Shown in pieces: positions 17,191-27,325 of a DNA stretch of 35,693 nucleotides; within the stretch, counting starts at the first letter, position 1, and every line of letters begins with the position of its first letter. Under the pieces are notes generated by a model. That model saw nothing but the letters and a program-made list of their open reading frames with translations, ran no database searches and was not told where the DNA came from. The DNA is from Clostridia bacterium. Its GTDB lineage: Bacteria; Bacillota; Clostridia; Oscillospirales; CAG-272. The stretch lies in contig JAGBEE010000032.1 of NCBI GenBank assembly GCA_017937135.1, positions 1-35,693 on the forward strand. Direction: 5' to 3'. Position numbers and translations under genes: made by a program.

Positions 17191-17661
17191 GTGCCAAGAA
17201 GAGGTCAAATTTCCAAAAGAGATGTATTACCAGATCCACTTTACGGTTCTAAGCTCGTAACAAAGCTCATCAACAACATTATGCTTGATGGTAAGAAGGG
17301 TGTAGCTCAAAAGATAGTTTACGATGCATTCAAAATCGTTGAAGAGAAAACTGGAGAGAACGGTCTTGAGATGTTCGTTCAGGCTCTTGAAAATGTAATG
17401 CCTGTATTGGAGGTTAAAGCACGCCGTGTAGGTGGCTCTAACTATCAGGTACCTATGGAAGTAAGAGCAGAAAGACGTCAAACACTTGGTCTTCGTTGGA
17501 TAACCGTTTATTCAAGAAACCGTGGTGAAAAGACTATGGCTGAAAGACTTGCAGGCGAAATACTCGATGCTAAGAATAGCATGGGTGGAGCTTTCAAGAA
17601 GAAAGAAGAAACACACAGAATGGCAGAAGCAAACAAGGCTTTTGCACACTACAGATATTAA
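17191..17661 (+). CDS. rpsG: Ribosomal protein S7
   Basis: S7 starts assembly of the 30S head by binding 16S rRNA. The 156-residue protein begins [15 protein letters not shown] after the start and ends with [12 protein letters not shown], the standard Firmicutes form and length. The start is GTG at 17191, preceded by AAGGAGGG; the frame stays open to an ATG at 17104, but the extra 29 residues match no S7 protein. [15 protein letters not shown]-type RNA-binding residues are present ([10 protein letters not shown] near 99). It sits between rpsL and fusA in the str operon. Confidence 0.97.
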   Translation: MPRRGQISKRDVLPDPLYGSKLVTKLINNIMLDGKKGVAQKIVYDAFKIVEEKTGENGLEMFVQALENVMPVLEVKARRVGGSNYQVPMEVRAERRQTLGLRWITVYSRNRGEKTMAERLAGEILDAKNSMGGAFKKKEETHRMAEANKAFAHYRY

Positions 17662-17697
17662 TAGTCGCCCTTATTTAATTGAAAGGAAAAAACACAG

Positions 17698-19803
17698 ATG
17701 CCAAGAGAATATTCACTTGAAAATACCCGTAATATTGGTATCATGGCTCACATTGACGCCGGAAAAACCACTACTACAGAACGTATTTTGTTTTACACAG
17801 GTAAAACACATAAAATAGGTGAAACTCACGAAGGTTCTGCTACAATGGACTGGATGGAGCAAGAGCAAGAAAGAGGTATCACAATTACCTCAGCTGCTAC
17901 AACATGCTTCTGGTCTGGCTCAGCAAAGCAGTTCCCGGCTACACGTATCAACATCATTGATACCCCTGGCCACGTTGACTTTACCGTTGAAGTTCAACGT
18001 TCTTTGAGAGTACTTGACGGTTCCGTTACTGTATTCTGTGCTAAGGGTGGCGTTGAACCTCAGTCCGAAACCGTATGGAGACAGGCTGACGAATACGGCG
18101 TACCCCGTATGGCATACGTTAACAAAATGGACATCATGGGTGCAGACTTCTATAGAGTTGTATCTATGATGAAGGAAAGACTTCATGCTAACGCAGTTCC
18201 GATTCAGTTGCCTATTGGCTCCGAGGACACATTTAAAGGTATCATCGACCTTTTTGAAATGAAAGCCGATGTTTACTATGATGACCTTGGCAAGGATATG
18301 AGAGTTGAAGAGATCCCTGCTGAATTACAAGCGAAGGCTGAAGAATACAGAGCAAATATGATTGAATCTATTTGCGAAACAGATGACGATCTTATGATGA
18401 TGTACCTTGAAGGCGAGGAGCCATCAACAGAGGAGCTCAAGGCTGCACTTCGTAAAGCAGTTATCGAAAACAAGATAGTTCCAGTAACATGTGGAACCTC
18501 TTACAAGAACAAGGGAGTACAAAAGCTCCTTGACGCAGTTATCGAATATATGCCTGCTCCTACAGACATTCCTGCTATTAAGGGTGTTCATCCTGAAACA
18601 GGCGAGCCTGATGAGCGTCACGCAAGCGATACAGAGCCATTCTCTGCACTCGCATTTAAGATTATGACAGACCCATTCGTAGGAAAGCTTTGCTTCTTCC
18701 GTGTATACTCAGGATCTGTTCAAGCAGGAACAAGCGTTTACAACTCCTGCAAGGATAAGAACGAAAGATTCGGTCGTATCCTTCAAATGCACGCAAATGA
18801 CAGACAGGATATCGATATTTGTTACGCAGGTGATATTGCCGCAGTTGTTGGTGTAAAGAACACTACAACAGGTGACACCTTCTGTGATGAAAAGAATCCT
18901 ATAATTCTTGAATCAATGGAATTCCCAGAGCCCGTTATCAGCGTTGCTGTTGAGCCTAAGACAAAAGCAGGACAAGAGAAAATGGGTATCGCACTTGCAA
19001 AGCTTGCAGAGGAAGACCCAACATTCAGAACTTACACAGATGAAGAAACAGGACAAACCATTATCGCTGGTATGGGTGAGCTTCACCTTGAGATAATAGT
19101 TGACCGTTTGCTCCGCGAATTTAAGGTTGAAGCAAATGTTGGTAAGCCACAGGTTGCTTATAAGGAAACAATCAGAAGAGAAGCAAACGTTGACCATAAG
19201 TATGCTCGTCAGTCTGGTGGTAAGGGTCAATACGGTCACGTTAAAATCATTATGGAGCCAAACGAGCCTGGTAAGGGATATGAATTCATCAACAAGGTTG
19301 TTGGTGGTGCTATTCCAAAGGAATACATTCCTTGCGTTGATGCTGGTATTCAAGCAGCAGCACAAACTGGTGTACTCGCTGGTTACAGCGTAGTTGACTT
19401 TAAGGTAACACTTTATGATGGTTCATACCACGAGGTTGACTCATCTGAAATGGCGTTCAAGATTGCCGCTTCTATGGCATTCAAGGAAGCTATGAGAAAG
19501 GCAGATCCTGTTCTTACAGAGCCAATCGTTAAGGTTGTTGTAGTAACACCTGATGATTATCTCGGAGATGTTATCGGTAGCCTTAACTCACGTCGTGGAC
19601 AAATTCAGTCCATGGACCCTGTTGCAGGAGCTACACAAGTAACTGCAATGGTACCTCTTGCTGAAATGTTTGGTTATGCAACAACATTGCGTTCCTCAAC
19701 ACAAGGTAGAGCAAACTATTCAATGGAACCTGATCACTTTGCAGAAGTTCCTAAGAACATCCAAGAGGGCATTATAGCTGCTCGCGGAAAAAACAATAAC
19801 TAA
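17698..19803 (+). CDS. fusA: Elongation factor G
   Basis: EF-G drives translocation with GTP and helps split ribosomes with RRF. The 701-residue protein has G1 as [12 protein letters not shown] near residues 17-28, the switch [12 protein letters not shown]3 DTPGHVDF, and G4 NKMD. Domains II to V follow with no gap ([11 protein letters not shown] in domain [15 protein letters not shown] near the end). Length is usual. AAAGGAAAAAACACAG precedes the ATG, 36 nt after the rpsG stop. Codon use is biased as in the rest of the str operon. Confidence 0.98.
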   Translation: MPREYSLENTRNIGIMAHIDAGKTTTTERILFYTGKTHKIGETHEGSATMDWMEQEQERGITITSAATTCFWSGSAKQFPATRINIIDTPGHVDFTVEVQRSLRVLDGSVTVFCAKGGVEPQSETVWRQADEYGVPRMAYVNKMDIMGADFYRVVSMMKERLHANAVPIQLPIGSEDTFKGIIDLFEMKADVYYDDLGKDMRVEEIPAELQAKAEEYRANMIESICETDDDLMMMYLEGEEPSTEELKAALRKAVIENKIVPVTCGTSYKNKGVQKLLDAVIEYMPAPTDIPAIKGVHPETGEPDERHASDTEPFSALAFKIMTDPFVGKLCFFRVYSGSVQAGTSVYNSCKDKNERFGRILQMHANDRQDIDICYAGDIAAVVGVKNTTTGDTFCDEKNPIILESMEFPEPVISVAVEPKTKAGQEKMGIALAKLAEEDPTFRTYTDEETGQTIIAGMGELHLEIIVDRLLREFKVEANVGKPQVAYKETIRREANVDHKYARQSGGKGQYGHVKIIMEPNEPGKGYEFINKVVGGAIPKEYIPCVDAGIQAAAQTGVLAGYSVVDFKVTLYDGSYHEVDSSEMAFKIAASMAFKEAMRKADPVLTEPIVKVVVVTPDDYLGDVIGSLNSRRGQIQSMDPVAGATQVTAMVPLAEMFGYATTLRSSTQGRANYSMEPDHFAEVPKNIQEGIIAARGKNNN

Positions 19804-19857
19804 TTTTAGTTAACCAATTTTAATAAAAATAATAAAAAAATTCGGAGGAAAATTCAA

Positions 19858-21063
19858 ATGGCTAAGCAGAAATTTGAAAGAACAAAACCCCACGTTAACA
19901 TTGGTACTATCGGTCACGTTGACCATGGTAAGACCACATTAACAGCTGCAATCACAAAGACACTCGCTCTCAAGAACTCAAACATCGAATTCTTGGCATA
20001 CGACCAAATCGATAACTGCCCAGAAGAGAAGGCAAGAGGTATCACAATTAACTCACGTCACGTTGAGTACGAAACAGACAACCGTCACTATGCACACGTT
20101 GACTGCCCAGGCCACGCTGACTACGTTAAGAACATGATCACTGGTGCTGCTCAGATGGACGGTGCTATCCTCGTTGTTGCTGGTACAGACGGACCTATGC
20201 AACAAACACGTGAGCACATTCTTCTTGCTCGTCAGGTTGGCGTTCCTGCAATCGTTGTATTCATGAACAAGTGCGACCTCGTTGACGACGAAGAGCTCCT
20301 TGACCTCGTTGAAATGGAAATCAGAGACCTTCTTTCACAATATGAATTCCCAGGTGATGACATTCCAATCATCCGTGGTTCTGCAAGAGAAGCTCTCACA
20401 TCTACAAATACAGATGTAAATGCTCCTGAATACGCTTGCATTTGGGAACTTATGAACAATGTTGACGAGTACATTCCTACTCCTGACAGAAAAGCTGACC
20501 AACCATTCCTTCTCCCTGTTGAGGACGTATTCTCAATCTCTGGACGTGGTACAGTTGCTACAGGTAGAGTAGAGCGTGGTACAGTTAAGATGTCTGACGA
20601 AGTTGAAATCATCGGTCTTACTGAGGACAGAAGAAAGACAGTTATTACTGGTATCGAAATGTTCAAGAAGATGATGGACAGCGCTGAAGCTGGTGACAAC
20701 GTTGGTCTTCTTCTCCGTGGTGTTCAAAAGAACGAAATCGAAAGAGGACAAGTTCTTTGTAAGCCAGGTACAATCAACCCACACACAAAGTTTGTAGGTC
20801 AAGTATATGTTCTTACAGAAAAGGAAGGCGGACGTTCTAAGCCATTCTTCTCTGGTTACAGACCACAATTCTACCTCAGAACAACAGACGTTACAGGTAT
20901 CATCAGCCTTCCTGCAGATGTTGAAATGTGCCGTCCTGGTGATAACGTAGTTATGAACGTTGAGCTCATCACTCCTATCGCTATTGAGAAGGGTCTCCGT
21001 TTCGCTATTCGTGAGGGTGGCCGTACAGTTGGTTCAGGCGTTGTTTCTGAAATCCTTGCATAA
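19858..21063 (+). CDS. tuf: Elongation factor Tu
   Basis: EF-Tu brings aminoacyl-tRNA to the ribosome. The 401-residue protein has GHVDHGKTT near residues 19-27, [26 protein letters not shown] and a complete three-domain body ending [17 protein letters not shown]. The domain III stretch [13 protein letters not shown] is intact. Small oddities are IDNCPEEK, where most bacteria have IDKAPEEK, and the [15 protein letters not shown] switch region. GGAGG precedes the ATG. It is last in the str operon, followed by a strong terminator. Confidence 0.98.
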   Translation: MAKQKFERTKPHVNIGTIGHVDHGKTTLTAAITKTLALKNSNIEFLAYDQIDNCPEEKARGITINSRHVEYETDNRHYAHVDCPGHADYVKNMITGAAQMDGAILVVAGTDGPMQQTREHILLARQVGVPAIVVFMNKCDLVDDEELLDLVEMEIRDLLSQYEFPGDDIPIIRGSAREALTSTNTDVNAPEYACIWELMNNVDEYIPTPDRKADQPFLLPVEDVFSISGRGTVATGRVERGTVKMSDEVEIIGLTEDRRKTVITGIEMFKKMMDSAEAGDNVGLLLRGVQKNEIERGQVLCKPGTINPHTKFVGQVYVLTEKEGGRSKPFFSGYRPQFYLRTTDVTGIISLPADVEMCRPGDNVVMNVELITPIAIEKGLRFAIREGGRTVGSGVVSEILA

Positions 21064-21075
21064 TTGATTAAAATA

Positions 21076-21108
21076 TAAAAAAGAGTTTCCTCGGAAACTC
21101 TTTTTTTA
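21076..21108 (+). terminator. str operon terminator
   Basis: AAAAGAGTTTCC and GGAAACTCTTTT pair perfectly around TC, followed by a T-run. Confidence 0.95.
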
Positions 21109-21149
21109 TTATTTACACAGAATATTTCCAAGGAAATAATATAAAATAG

Positions 21150-21178
21150 TTGATGAAACAAATAAAATATGTTAGAAT
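21150..21178 (+). promoter_or_regulatory. Promoter of the two-domain SGNH gene
   Basis: TTGATG (21150-21155) and TAGAAT (21173-21178) are 17 nt apart, about 38 nt upstream of the start. Confidence 0.6.
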
Positions 21179-21215
21179 ATAAGGGTAAAATAACTATAAA
21201 TTAAGGTGAAAAGCA

Positions 21216-22289
21216 ATGTATTTTTATAAGGAATTTTCTTCAAACACATTAGCGCCCTCGGGTAATCAAAGCTACTTTTTAAGCGATAATTTGCCTATCA
21301 AATCAAGGTCATTTTATAAGGTCTTTGCAGGCGGCAAGTACAATTATTCGCTTATGTTTTCCAACATAATAGATAGCACCTTTGCAGACGGAAGTCACAG
21401 TCAAAAGAACTATTGCTGTAGGGAATGGACAATAAAAAATGCTACAGTAGCGCTTGTAAAAGGCGATACGAAGGATTTTTCAAACGCTGCTTTAATGAAT
21501 AAAAAGCAGTTAAAATTCAATGGCGAAACAGAGAAAAAAGTAGGCTACGAGGAGATATTTTGGTGCGATGCATTTCCATTTGAGGCAAAAAAGGATGATT
21601 ACATATGCTTAGAAATGGAATTTTGCGGCACAGAAATGCCATATTTTGAGGAGATTTTAATACCTGCATATGTAAAAGAAGGCGAAAAATGGGTATTAAA
21701 TAACAAAACGCCACTATGTGCAATGCTTGGTTGCGACAGAAAAGTTGAGAAAAAAGTAGGATTTTTAGGCGATTCTATTACTGAGGGAATTGGCACAGAG
21801 AAAAATTCGTATGCTTGGTGGTGTGCAAAAATTGCTGAATTTATCGGTGAAAAGTATTCATTTTGGAATCTTGGAATAGGTTTTGGAAGAATAGATGATG
21901 TGGCAACAGATAAAATGTGGCTAAGTAAAGCAAAAAAGCTTGATGTAGTCACATTATGTATGGGCGTAAATGACATTTGTCAAAGCTTTGACACTGATAC
22001 TGTTATAAATAACATTGAAAAAACAGTTGATATTTTAAAGGAAAATGGAGTTAGAGTTATATTATTTACAGTTCCACCATTTGACTGGCAGGGAGAAAAA
22101 ATAAACAAATGGAAAGAGGTAAATGATTATATCAACACAGTCCTTTCTAAAAAAACCGAGATTTTTGATACCGTTTCTGTATGGGGAATGGACAAACCGA
22201 ATGAAAACATTTCTCGTTTTGGTGGACACCCAAATGAAGAGGGCTGTCTAAGACTTGCCGAAAAATTCATAAAGGAAATAAAGCTATAA
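21216..22289 (+). CDS. Two-domain SGNH/GDSL esterase
   Basis: The 357-residue protein has an N-terminal beta-rich domain of about 170 residues and a C-terminal SGNH domain. The latter shows GDSITEG with Ser near residue 187, NLGIGFGRIDD with the Gly, MGVNDICQ with the Asn, and GGHPNEEG with the catalytic His near 342. The jelly-roll plus SGNH order resembles carbohydrate esterase family 2-like deacetylases. No signal peptide is seen, so it should act inside the cell. AAGGTGAAAAGCA precedes the ATG. It is a distant relative of the tandem SGNH pair near 6.3-7.6 kb, and stands as a single gene between two terminators. Confidence 0.82.
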   Translation: MYFYKEFSSNTLAPSGNQSYFLSDNLPIKSRSFYKVFAGGKYNYSLMFSNIIDSTFADGSHSQKNYCCREWTIKNATVALVKGDTKDFSNAALMNKKQLKFNGETEKKVGYEEIFWCDAFPFEAKKDDYICLEMEFCGTEMPYFEEILIPAYVKEGEKWVLNNKTPLCAMLGCDRKVEKKVGFLGDSITEGIGTEKNSYAWWCAKIAEFIGEKYSFWNLGIGFGRIDDVATDKMWLSKAKKLDVVTLCMGVNDICQSFDTDTVINNIEKTVDILKENGVRVILFTVPPFDWQGEKINKWKEVNDYINTVLSKKTEIFDTVSVWGMDKPNENISRFGGHPNEEGCLRLAEKFIKEIKL

Positions 22290-22348
22290 AAAGCACTCAA
22301 AGAACAACATAAAATTCCATTTATTAGAAAAAAACAATAAAATATAAC

Positions 22349-22387
22349 AAATACTTGCTCATATTAACATATGAGCAAGTATTTGTT
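22349..22387. terminator. Bidirectional terminator, perfect 16-bp stem
   Basis: AAATACTTGCTCATAT and its exact complement flank a TAAC loop (22349-22384), followed by a short T-rich stretch. It separates the converging SGNH and oxidoreductase genes. Confidence 0.85.
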
Positions 22388-22402
22388 TTAATTACAAAAG
22401 TG

Positions 22403-23701
22403 TCATTTTAGGTCTTTATTTGCAGGATTTTTGATTAAATTTCCATTCTTGTCAAATCTAGAGCCATGGCAAGGACAGTCCCACGTATGCTCAGCCTTAT
22501 TCCACTTAAGTGCACACCCTAAATGAGGACAGCGTCTTGCTTTAAAATTTATCCAACCACATAGCGCCTCGCCAATATTTACAAAAAGCTGCTTTCTTAG
22601 TATTTTTCTATCTGTGGAAAATATTTTTGCATATTTGTTTTCTTTTTCATTTATTAAATCTGTTATTATTTTCGCTCCAATCATAGATGTTGTCATTCCC
22701 CATTTATTATATCCTGTTAAAACAAACCAGTCTTTTTTTAGTGAGGAATACTGACCTATATATGCCACCTTGTCAAGAGTAATACAGTCCTGTGTTGCCC
22801 ATTTTGAAACGATTTTGCAATTTGGAAAGTATTTTTCTGCCATTTTTTTAAGATTAGTCCAACCCTCGCTTTTTTTACCTGTTCTGTGTTCCTCGCCACC
22901 AAGCAGAATTAAATCGTTGTAATTTCTAAGAGAAATTTTAGACCTGTCATCAATATATGTTCCACTAAAATTAAGGCTGTCATCGCCCTTTAATGCAATT
23001 ACGTAAGAACGACTTTGGAACATTTTTAAAAAGTAGAAGCCGAACCTATCAATGAATGGGAAATGCGTAGCGAATACGACCTTTTTTGCATTTACTGAAC
23101 CATTTTTTGTAATTGCAGTAGTACCTTTTACGTCAATTACATGCGAATTTTCATATATTGTTAAACCCTTAACAATTTCCTTTATAAATTTTAAAGGATT
23201 AAATATTGCTTGATTTTTAAATCTAATCCCACCAACGCTTTTAAATGGTAGCTCATCAAGGACAGTAAATTCAGCATCAATATTTAAACTTTTCAAGCAT
23301 TTTAGCTCATTATCAATTTTTTCTCTATCGTCTAATGAAAAAATATAGCTATCGCAAAGTTCAAAATCACAGTCAATATCCTTACAAAGAGATTTATATT
23401 CTAAGATTGCATCCTCGTTAGCCTCATAATATAAGCGTGCAAGCTCTGAATTAAAGTGCCTCACAAGATATGAGTAAATAAAACCATGCTGTGAGGTAAT
23501 TTTTGCAGTAGTATCACCTGTTACCTTAGAGCAAATCGTATCACTTTCAAGCAAAATACAATTAATTCCCGCCTTCTTTAGCATATAAGCGCATAAAATT
23601 CCCGAAATTCCACCACCTATAATAACAACCTCACATTCAAGATTTTCTTGAAGCTCAGGAAAGGAAGGGAGCGCCGTAATTTTTTTCCATATAGATTTCA
23701 A
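22403..23701 (-). CDS. FAD-dependent oxidoreductase with C-terminal Rieske domain (YhfW-like)
   Basis: The 432-residue protein has a DadA-type FAD fold (VVIIGGGISGILCAYML near residue 25) and a C-terminal Rieske [2Fe-2S] domain with RCPHLGCAL and CPCHGSRF supplying the two Cys and two His ligands. Bacillus YhfW has the same layout; the substrate is unknown. The start is TTG at 23701, preceded by AGGTGG at a good distance. The longer open frame starting at 23791 would overlap spoIVA and run through its terminator, so I reject it. It lies directly downstream of spoIVA but behind a terminator, so joint expression is uncertain. Confidence 0.85.
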   Translation of the reverse strand: MKSIWKKITALPSFPELQENLECEVVIIGGGISGILCAYMLKKAGINCILLESDTICSKVTGDTTAKITSQHGFIYSYLVRHFNSELARLYYEANEDAILEYKSLCKDIDCDFELCDSYIFSLDDREKIDNELKCLKSLNIDAEFTVLDELPFKSVGGIRFKNQAIFNPLKFIKEIVKGLTIYENSHVIDVKGTTAITKNGSVNAKKVVFATHFPFIDRFGFYFLKMFQSRSYVIALKGDDSLNFSGTYIDDRSKISLRNYNDLILLGGEEHRTGKKSEGWTNLKKMAEKYFPNCKIVSKWATQDCITLDKVAYIGQYSSLKKDWFVLTGYNKWGMTTSMIGAKIITDLINEKENKYAKIFSTDRKILRKQLFVNIGEALCGWINFKARRCPHLGCALKWNKAEHTWDCPCHGSRFDKNGNLIKNPANKDLK

Positions 23702-23740
23702 ATTATCACCACCTATGCTTATTCTGCACAGAAACCAAAT

Positions 23741-23768
23741 AAAAAACCCCGAAATTAATCTTTCGGGG
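23741..23768 (-). terminator. spoIVA terminator
   Basis: CCCCGAAA and TTTCGGGG form an 8-bp stem around a 6-nt loop. The A-run at 23741-23746 reads as a T-run on the minus strand, just after the spoIVA stop. Confidence 0.9.
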
Positions 23769-23775
23769 TAAAATG

Positions 23776-25242
23776 TTATAAAATTATGCAAATTAAGCCG
23801 TTTGAGCCTTCATTTATAACTCTTGACAGGGTATCGGAGAGCTTATTCCTTGATTCTGGCGAAATATGCTCAAGCTTAGCGTGTAAGCCATCATTTACAA
23901 GCTCATAAAGTGATTTTCCAAACATATTTGATTCCCAAATTTTTCTTGGGTCATCTTCAAATTCGTCAAGCATATTTTTAACTATTTCCTGTGATTGCTC
24001 AGCGCTTCCAACAATTGGGTTGATTTCTGTTTCAATAGAAGCACGAATCATATGTATAGAAGGTGCGGAGGCCTTTAATTTAACACCATAAGCACCCGAG
24101 TGCTTTACAATTTCAGGCTCTTCGAGTGTCATATCGTCAACATCAGGCAAAACAATACCATATCCAGTTGCGTTTACCTCGTCTATAGCAGAGGAAAACT
24201 TATCAAATTCACGCTTTATTTCTGCAAGTCTTTTAATGTTTATAAACAAATCCTCATCATTTTTTATCTCAAAGCCACAAAGCTCACTCATTGTTTGGTA
24301 ATAAAGCTCAGGTAAAAGAGAAACGTCAATGTCAACCTCTCCCTTTCCAAGGTCACACCTAACCCTCGGATCACCATAAATATTTTCGTTTTCCTTAATT
24401 CCTGCAACACATTTTTTGTAATCATCAATTTTACACGCACTTGACGATGAAGCTTTTATAGAGTTGTATATGCTTTGCTTAAGCCAGTGCGAATTATCAA
24501 GGGAGGCGAGATACTTTGGTAGGTTGAACCTGATTTCGTTCACCTTAAATTGCCCCAAAAGAAGCTCTATAATCCCTTCAAAATCCTCGGTTGTAAGCTC
24601 AAGCGCATTTATAAGCGCAACAGGAGCATCATACCTTTCCTCTAAGCTAAGAGCGAGCTCCTGCGCCTTTTTAGTGTGCGGAGACTGTGAATTTAAAACT
24701 ATAACAAATGGCTTATTTAGAGCCTTCAGCTCGTTTATAACTCGCTCCTCAGCGTTTACATACGCGCTTCTTTCAAGCTCACCAATTGTACCATCAGTAG
24801 TGAGCACAATTCCAACAGTAGAGTGGTCGCAAATTACCTTTTTAGTTCCATATTCAGCAGCTCTTTCAAATTCCATTGGCTCCTCGGACCATGGCGTCAT
24901 AACCATTCTTGCTTGGCCATTTTCCGTGTTACCAATTGCACCATCAACCATATATCCAACACAGTCAATAAGGCGTACCCTCATGCTTGAGCTGCCAACA
25001 GTAATGCCTACAGCCTCATCGGGAATGAATTTTGGCTCAGTTGTCATAATCGTCTTACCCGAAGCGCTTTGAGGTGTTTCATCCTTAGCGCGCTCCTTGT
25101 CGTAACCGGAATCAATATTTGGAATAACAACAACGTCCATAAATTTCTTAACAAATGTAGATTTTCCACTTCGTACAGGGCCTACAACACCTATGTAAAT
25201 TTCTCCGTTAGTCCTCTTTGCAATATCCTCGTATATATTCAT
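23776..25242 (-). CDS. spoIVA: Stage IV sporulation protein A (SpoIVA)
   Basis: SpoIVA is the ATPase that forms the basement layer of the spore coat on the forespore surface and is needed for cortex formation. The 488-residue protein starts MNIYEDIAKRTNGEIYIG, the family signature. It has a Walker A motif GPVRSGKST at residues 21-29, LIDCVGYMVDGA near 91, and the long helical middle and short hydrophobic C-terminus (GLICIIL) that binds SpoVM in Bacillus. Length matches the usual 490. AAAGGACG precedes the ATG at 25242. This is the best evidence that the organism forms endospores. Confidence 0.97.
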   Translation of the reverse strand: MNIYEDIAKRTNGEIYIGVVGPVRSGKSTFVKKFMDVVVIPNIDSGYDKERAKDETPQSASGKTIMTTEPKFIPDEAVGITVGSSSMRVRLIDCVGYMVDGAIGNTENGQARMVMTPWSEEPMEFERAAEYGTKKVICDHSTVGIVLTTDGTIGELERSAYVNAEERVINELKALNKPFVIVLNSQSPHTKKAQELALSLEERYDAPVALINALELTTEDFEGIIELLLGQFKVNEIRFNLPKYLASLDNSHWLKQSIYNSIKASSSSACKIDDYKKCVAGIKENENIYGDPRVRCDLGKGEVDIDVSLLPELYYQTMSELCGFEIKNDEDLFINIKRLAEIKREFDKFSSAIDEVNATGYGIVLPDVDDMTLEEPEIVKHSGAYGVKLKASAPSIHMIRASIETEINPIVGSAEQSQEIVKNMLDEFEDDPRKIWESNMFGKSLYELVNDGLHAKLEHISPESRNKLSDTLSRVINEGSNGLICIIL

Positions 25243-25274
25243 TTGAATACCCGTCCTTTTTCGGTTTTTACTAA

Positions 25275-25302
25275 ATATTATTCCTAAACGAGTAATAATA
25301 TT
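25275..25302 (-). promoter_or_regulatory. Possible sigma-E-type promoter of spoIVA
   Basis: On the minus strand AATATT (25297-25302) is followed after 14 nt by AATAATAT (25275-25282), similar in form to the mother-cell sigma-E consensus. No vegetative promoter is seen here. Bacillus spoIVA is sigma-E-dependent. The match is weak because the region is AT-rich. Confidence 0.3.
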
Positions 25303-25347
25303 ACAAAAACGAAAATAAATAGAGAATGGTAATTGGACAAATCATAC

Positions 25348-25376
25348 TTGACATAGTACACAATATATGATAGAAT
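25348..25376 (+). promoter_or_regulatory. Promoter of the CNNM/CorC gene
   Basis: A perfect TTGACA (25348-25353) and TAGAAT (25371-25376) are 17 nt apart. Confidence 0.85.
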
Positions 25377-25409
25377 ATATATAATTATTTAATGGAGGAT
25401 TTATATATA

Positions 25410-26693
25410 ATGGACCCTGACCCTGAGCCTAATAATATGATGCTAATTATAATGTTCGTATTATTGGCACTTTCTTTCTTTTTCTCATCAGTTGAGACAT
25501 CATTTTCATCATTTAATAAAATAAGGATGAAAAACTTAGCACAAAATGGCAATAAGCGCGCAAATCTTGTTCTAAAGCTTGATGATAAGTACGACAAGCT
25601 TATAACAACAATACTGATTGGCAACAACATAGTAAATATTGCGCTTTCATCAATAGCAACAATATATTTTGTAGCCCTGCTTACAACATCAGAGGAGCTA
25701 TCAGCAACAATATCAACAATAATAACCACAGTTGCAGTTCTTTTGGTAGGAGAAATTACACCTAAGGTTATCGCACGTGAAAAGGCAGATGCCTTTGCAA
25801 TGGCATATGCACCAATTATAAAGGCTTTAATGATAATTTTAACTCCGTTCAGCATAATTTTTGGCGCTTGGAGTAAGCTATGGCACAAAATGTTCCACTC
25901 TGAAGAACAGCAGGCATTTACTGAGGATGAGCTTATCACCATAGTTGATGAAGCTGAGGAGGACGGTACTCTCGAATCAAACGAGGGTAATCTAATAAGA
26001 TCTGCAATTGAATTTAATGATGTATCAGCAGGCGATATTTTGACACCCCGTGTCGATATTTGTGCAATTTCAAAAGATGAAAGCATAAATAATATTGCAA
26101 AAATTTTTATGGAAACAGGCTACTCAAGATTACCTGTTTATGATGAGGATATCGATGATATAATCGGTATTTTGCACGAGAAGGATTTCTTTGTTGCATA
26201 TCACAATAACAACAAAACTATAAACAAACATATTAAAAAACCCGTACACGTGTCTGAACATATTAAAATTCCTGACCTATTACAGGTGCTCAAAAGCAAA
26301 AAATGCCACTTAGCAGTAGTAGTTGATGAATTTGGTGGAACAATGGGAATTGTTACTATGGAGGACATAATAGAGGAGCTTATCGGCGATGTATGGGATG
26401 AGCACGATAAGGTAATTAACGACTATAAGGAGCTTGAGGATGGCTCATTCATAGTAAAATGCTCAACAGACTTAGACGACTTCTTTGAGCGCTTTAATAT
26501 TGACGTATCCGATGATGAGGATATGCCACAAACAGTAAATGGCTTCATAATGAAGGAGCTTGAGGCATTTCCTGAAATTGGTGATGGCTTTGAGTATCAA
26601 AACCTAAGAATAGAAATTTACAAGCTCGGCGCGAAAAAGGTTGAACAAATTCACGTTACTATTATAAATGACGAGGAAAAGGGTGCCGAATAA
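25410..26693 (+). CDS. CNNM/CorC family transporter (DUF21 and CBS domains)
   Basis: The 427-residue protein has a DUF21/CNNM membrane domain in its first 165 residues (FFFSSVETSFSSFNKIR, ILIGNNIVNIALS, VGEITPKVIA). Two CBS domains follow (about 200-320, with ILTPRVDICAISKDES and VVVDEFGGTMGIVT) and a CorC/HlyC tail. Homologues export magnesium or affect cobalt resistance; the hemolysin name is historical. I prefer ATG 25410, since GGAGGA (25394-25399) lies 10 nt upstream; an in-frame ATG at 25392 overlaps that site. The stop codon lies inside the terminator hairpin. Confidence 0.9.
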   Translation: MDPDPEPNNMMLIIMFVLLALSFFFSSVETSFSSFNKIRMKNLAQNGNKRANLVLKLDDKYDKLITTILIGNNIVNIALSSIATIYFVALLTTSEELSATISTIITTVAVLLVGEITPKVIAREKADAFAMAYAPIIKALMIILTPFSIIFGAWSKLWHKMFHSEEQQAFTEDELITIVDEAEEDGTLESNEGNLIRSAIEFNDVSAGDILTPRVDICAISKDESINNIAKIFMETGYSRLPVYDEDIDDIIGILHEKDFFVAYHNNNKTINKHIKKPVHVSEHIKIPDLLQVLKSKKCHLAVVVDEFGGTMGIVTMEDIIEELIGDVWDEHDKVINDYKELEDGSFIVKCSTDLDDFFERFNIDVSDDEDMPQTVNGFIMKELEAFPEIGDGFEYQNLRIEIYKLGAKKVEQIHVTIINDEEKGAE

Positions 26694-26707
26694 AGCACCC
26701 TTTTTTT
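26681..26707 (+). terminator. Terminator overlapping the stop codon of the CNNM gene
   Basis: GGGTGC (26681-26686) pairs with GCACCC (26695-26700), followed by seven T. The loop holds the TAA stop. The HAD gene starts only 13 nt later. Confidence 0.85.
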
Positions 26708-26719
26708 AAAGGAGAAAAT

Positions 26720-27286
26720 ATGAATGTATTTGATTTTGACGGCACAATATACCACGGAGATAGCTCTAAGGACTTCTTCTTTTATTGTGTAAAAAAATAC
26801 CCGAAAATGAAAAAATACCTCTTCAAGTGTGCGTTTTGGGGGATTGGCTTTGCATTAAGGCTCGTCAAAAAAATCAAATTTAAGGAGAAATTTTTCAGCT
26901 TTTTAAAGGATGTTCCCAACGTGGATAAGGCAGTAGAGGAGTTTTGGGCAGAAAAAGGAAACAATATGCACAAATGGTATATGGAAATGAAACAGCCAAG
27001 CGATGTTATAATTTCCGCCTCTCCCGAGTTTTTGCTTGAGCCAATTTGCAAAAGGTTAGGTGTTGAATGTCTTATTGCATCACCAACCGATAAGCATACA
27101 GGCAAGTTTAGTGGGCCAAACTGCTTAGGAGAGGAAAAAGTAAAGAGATTTAGAGAAATTTACCCCGAAGCAGAAATCGATGAGTTTTATTCTGACCGTT
27201 ATGTAGATACTCCTGTGGCTAAAATCGCAAAAAAAGCAATTTTTGTTAAGGGCGAAAAGCTTTCACCTTGGAAAAAATTCAAATAA
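26720..27286 (+). CDS. HAD-IB family phosphatase (phosphoserine phosphatase-like)
   Basis: The 188-residue protein begins MNVFDFDGTIYHGDSS, with the nucleophile Asp5 and general-acid Asp7. Motif II is IISASPEF (Ser near 95), and DEFYSDRYVDTPVA near 155 carries the Mg-binding acidic residues. The helical cap between is typical of subfamily IB, which includes SerB and other small-molecule phosphatases; the substrate is unknown. AAAGGAGAAAAT precedes the ATG. It follows the CNNM gene closely but behind a terminator, so it is expressed by read-through or from an unseen promoter. Confidence 0.85.
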   Translation: MNVFDFDGTIYHGDSSKDFFFYCVKKYPKMKKYLFKCAFWGIGFALRLVKKIKFKEKFFSFLKDVPNVDKAVEEFWAEKGNNMHKWYMEMKQPSDVIISASPEFLLEPICKRLGVECLIASPTDKHTGKFSGPNCLGEEKVKRFREIYPEAEIDEFYSDRYVDTPVAKIAKKAIFVKGEKLSPWKKFK

Positions 27287-27325
27287 AAAAGAGCAGGCTT
27301 CATTCTAAAGCTTGCTCTTATTCTT
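27287..27325. terminator. Terminator between the HAD-IB and ECF-like genes
   Basis: AAGAGCAGGCTT (27289-27300) pairs with AAGC-TGCTCTT (27308-27319) with one mismatch, flanked by an A-run and a T-rich stretch. Its right arm overlaps the end of the minus-strand ECF-like gene. Confidence 0.75.

Noticed and set aside
18913-19365. Open frame opposite fusA
   Set aside because: A shadow of EF-G coding DNA with low-complexity composition and no start signal.
23702-23791. Longer start for the Rieske oxidoreductase
   Set aside because: It would overlap spoIVA and be read through the spoIVA terminator; AGGTGG before TTG 23701 is better.
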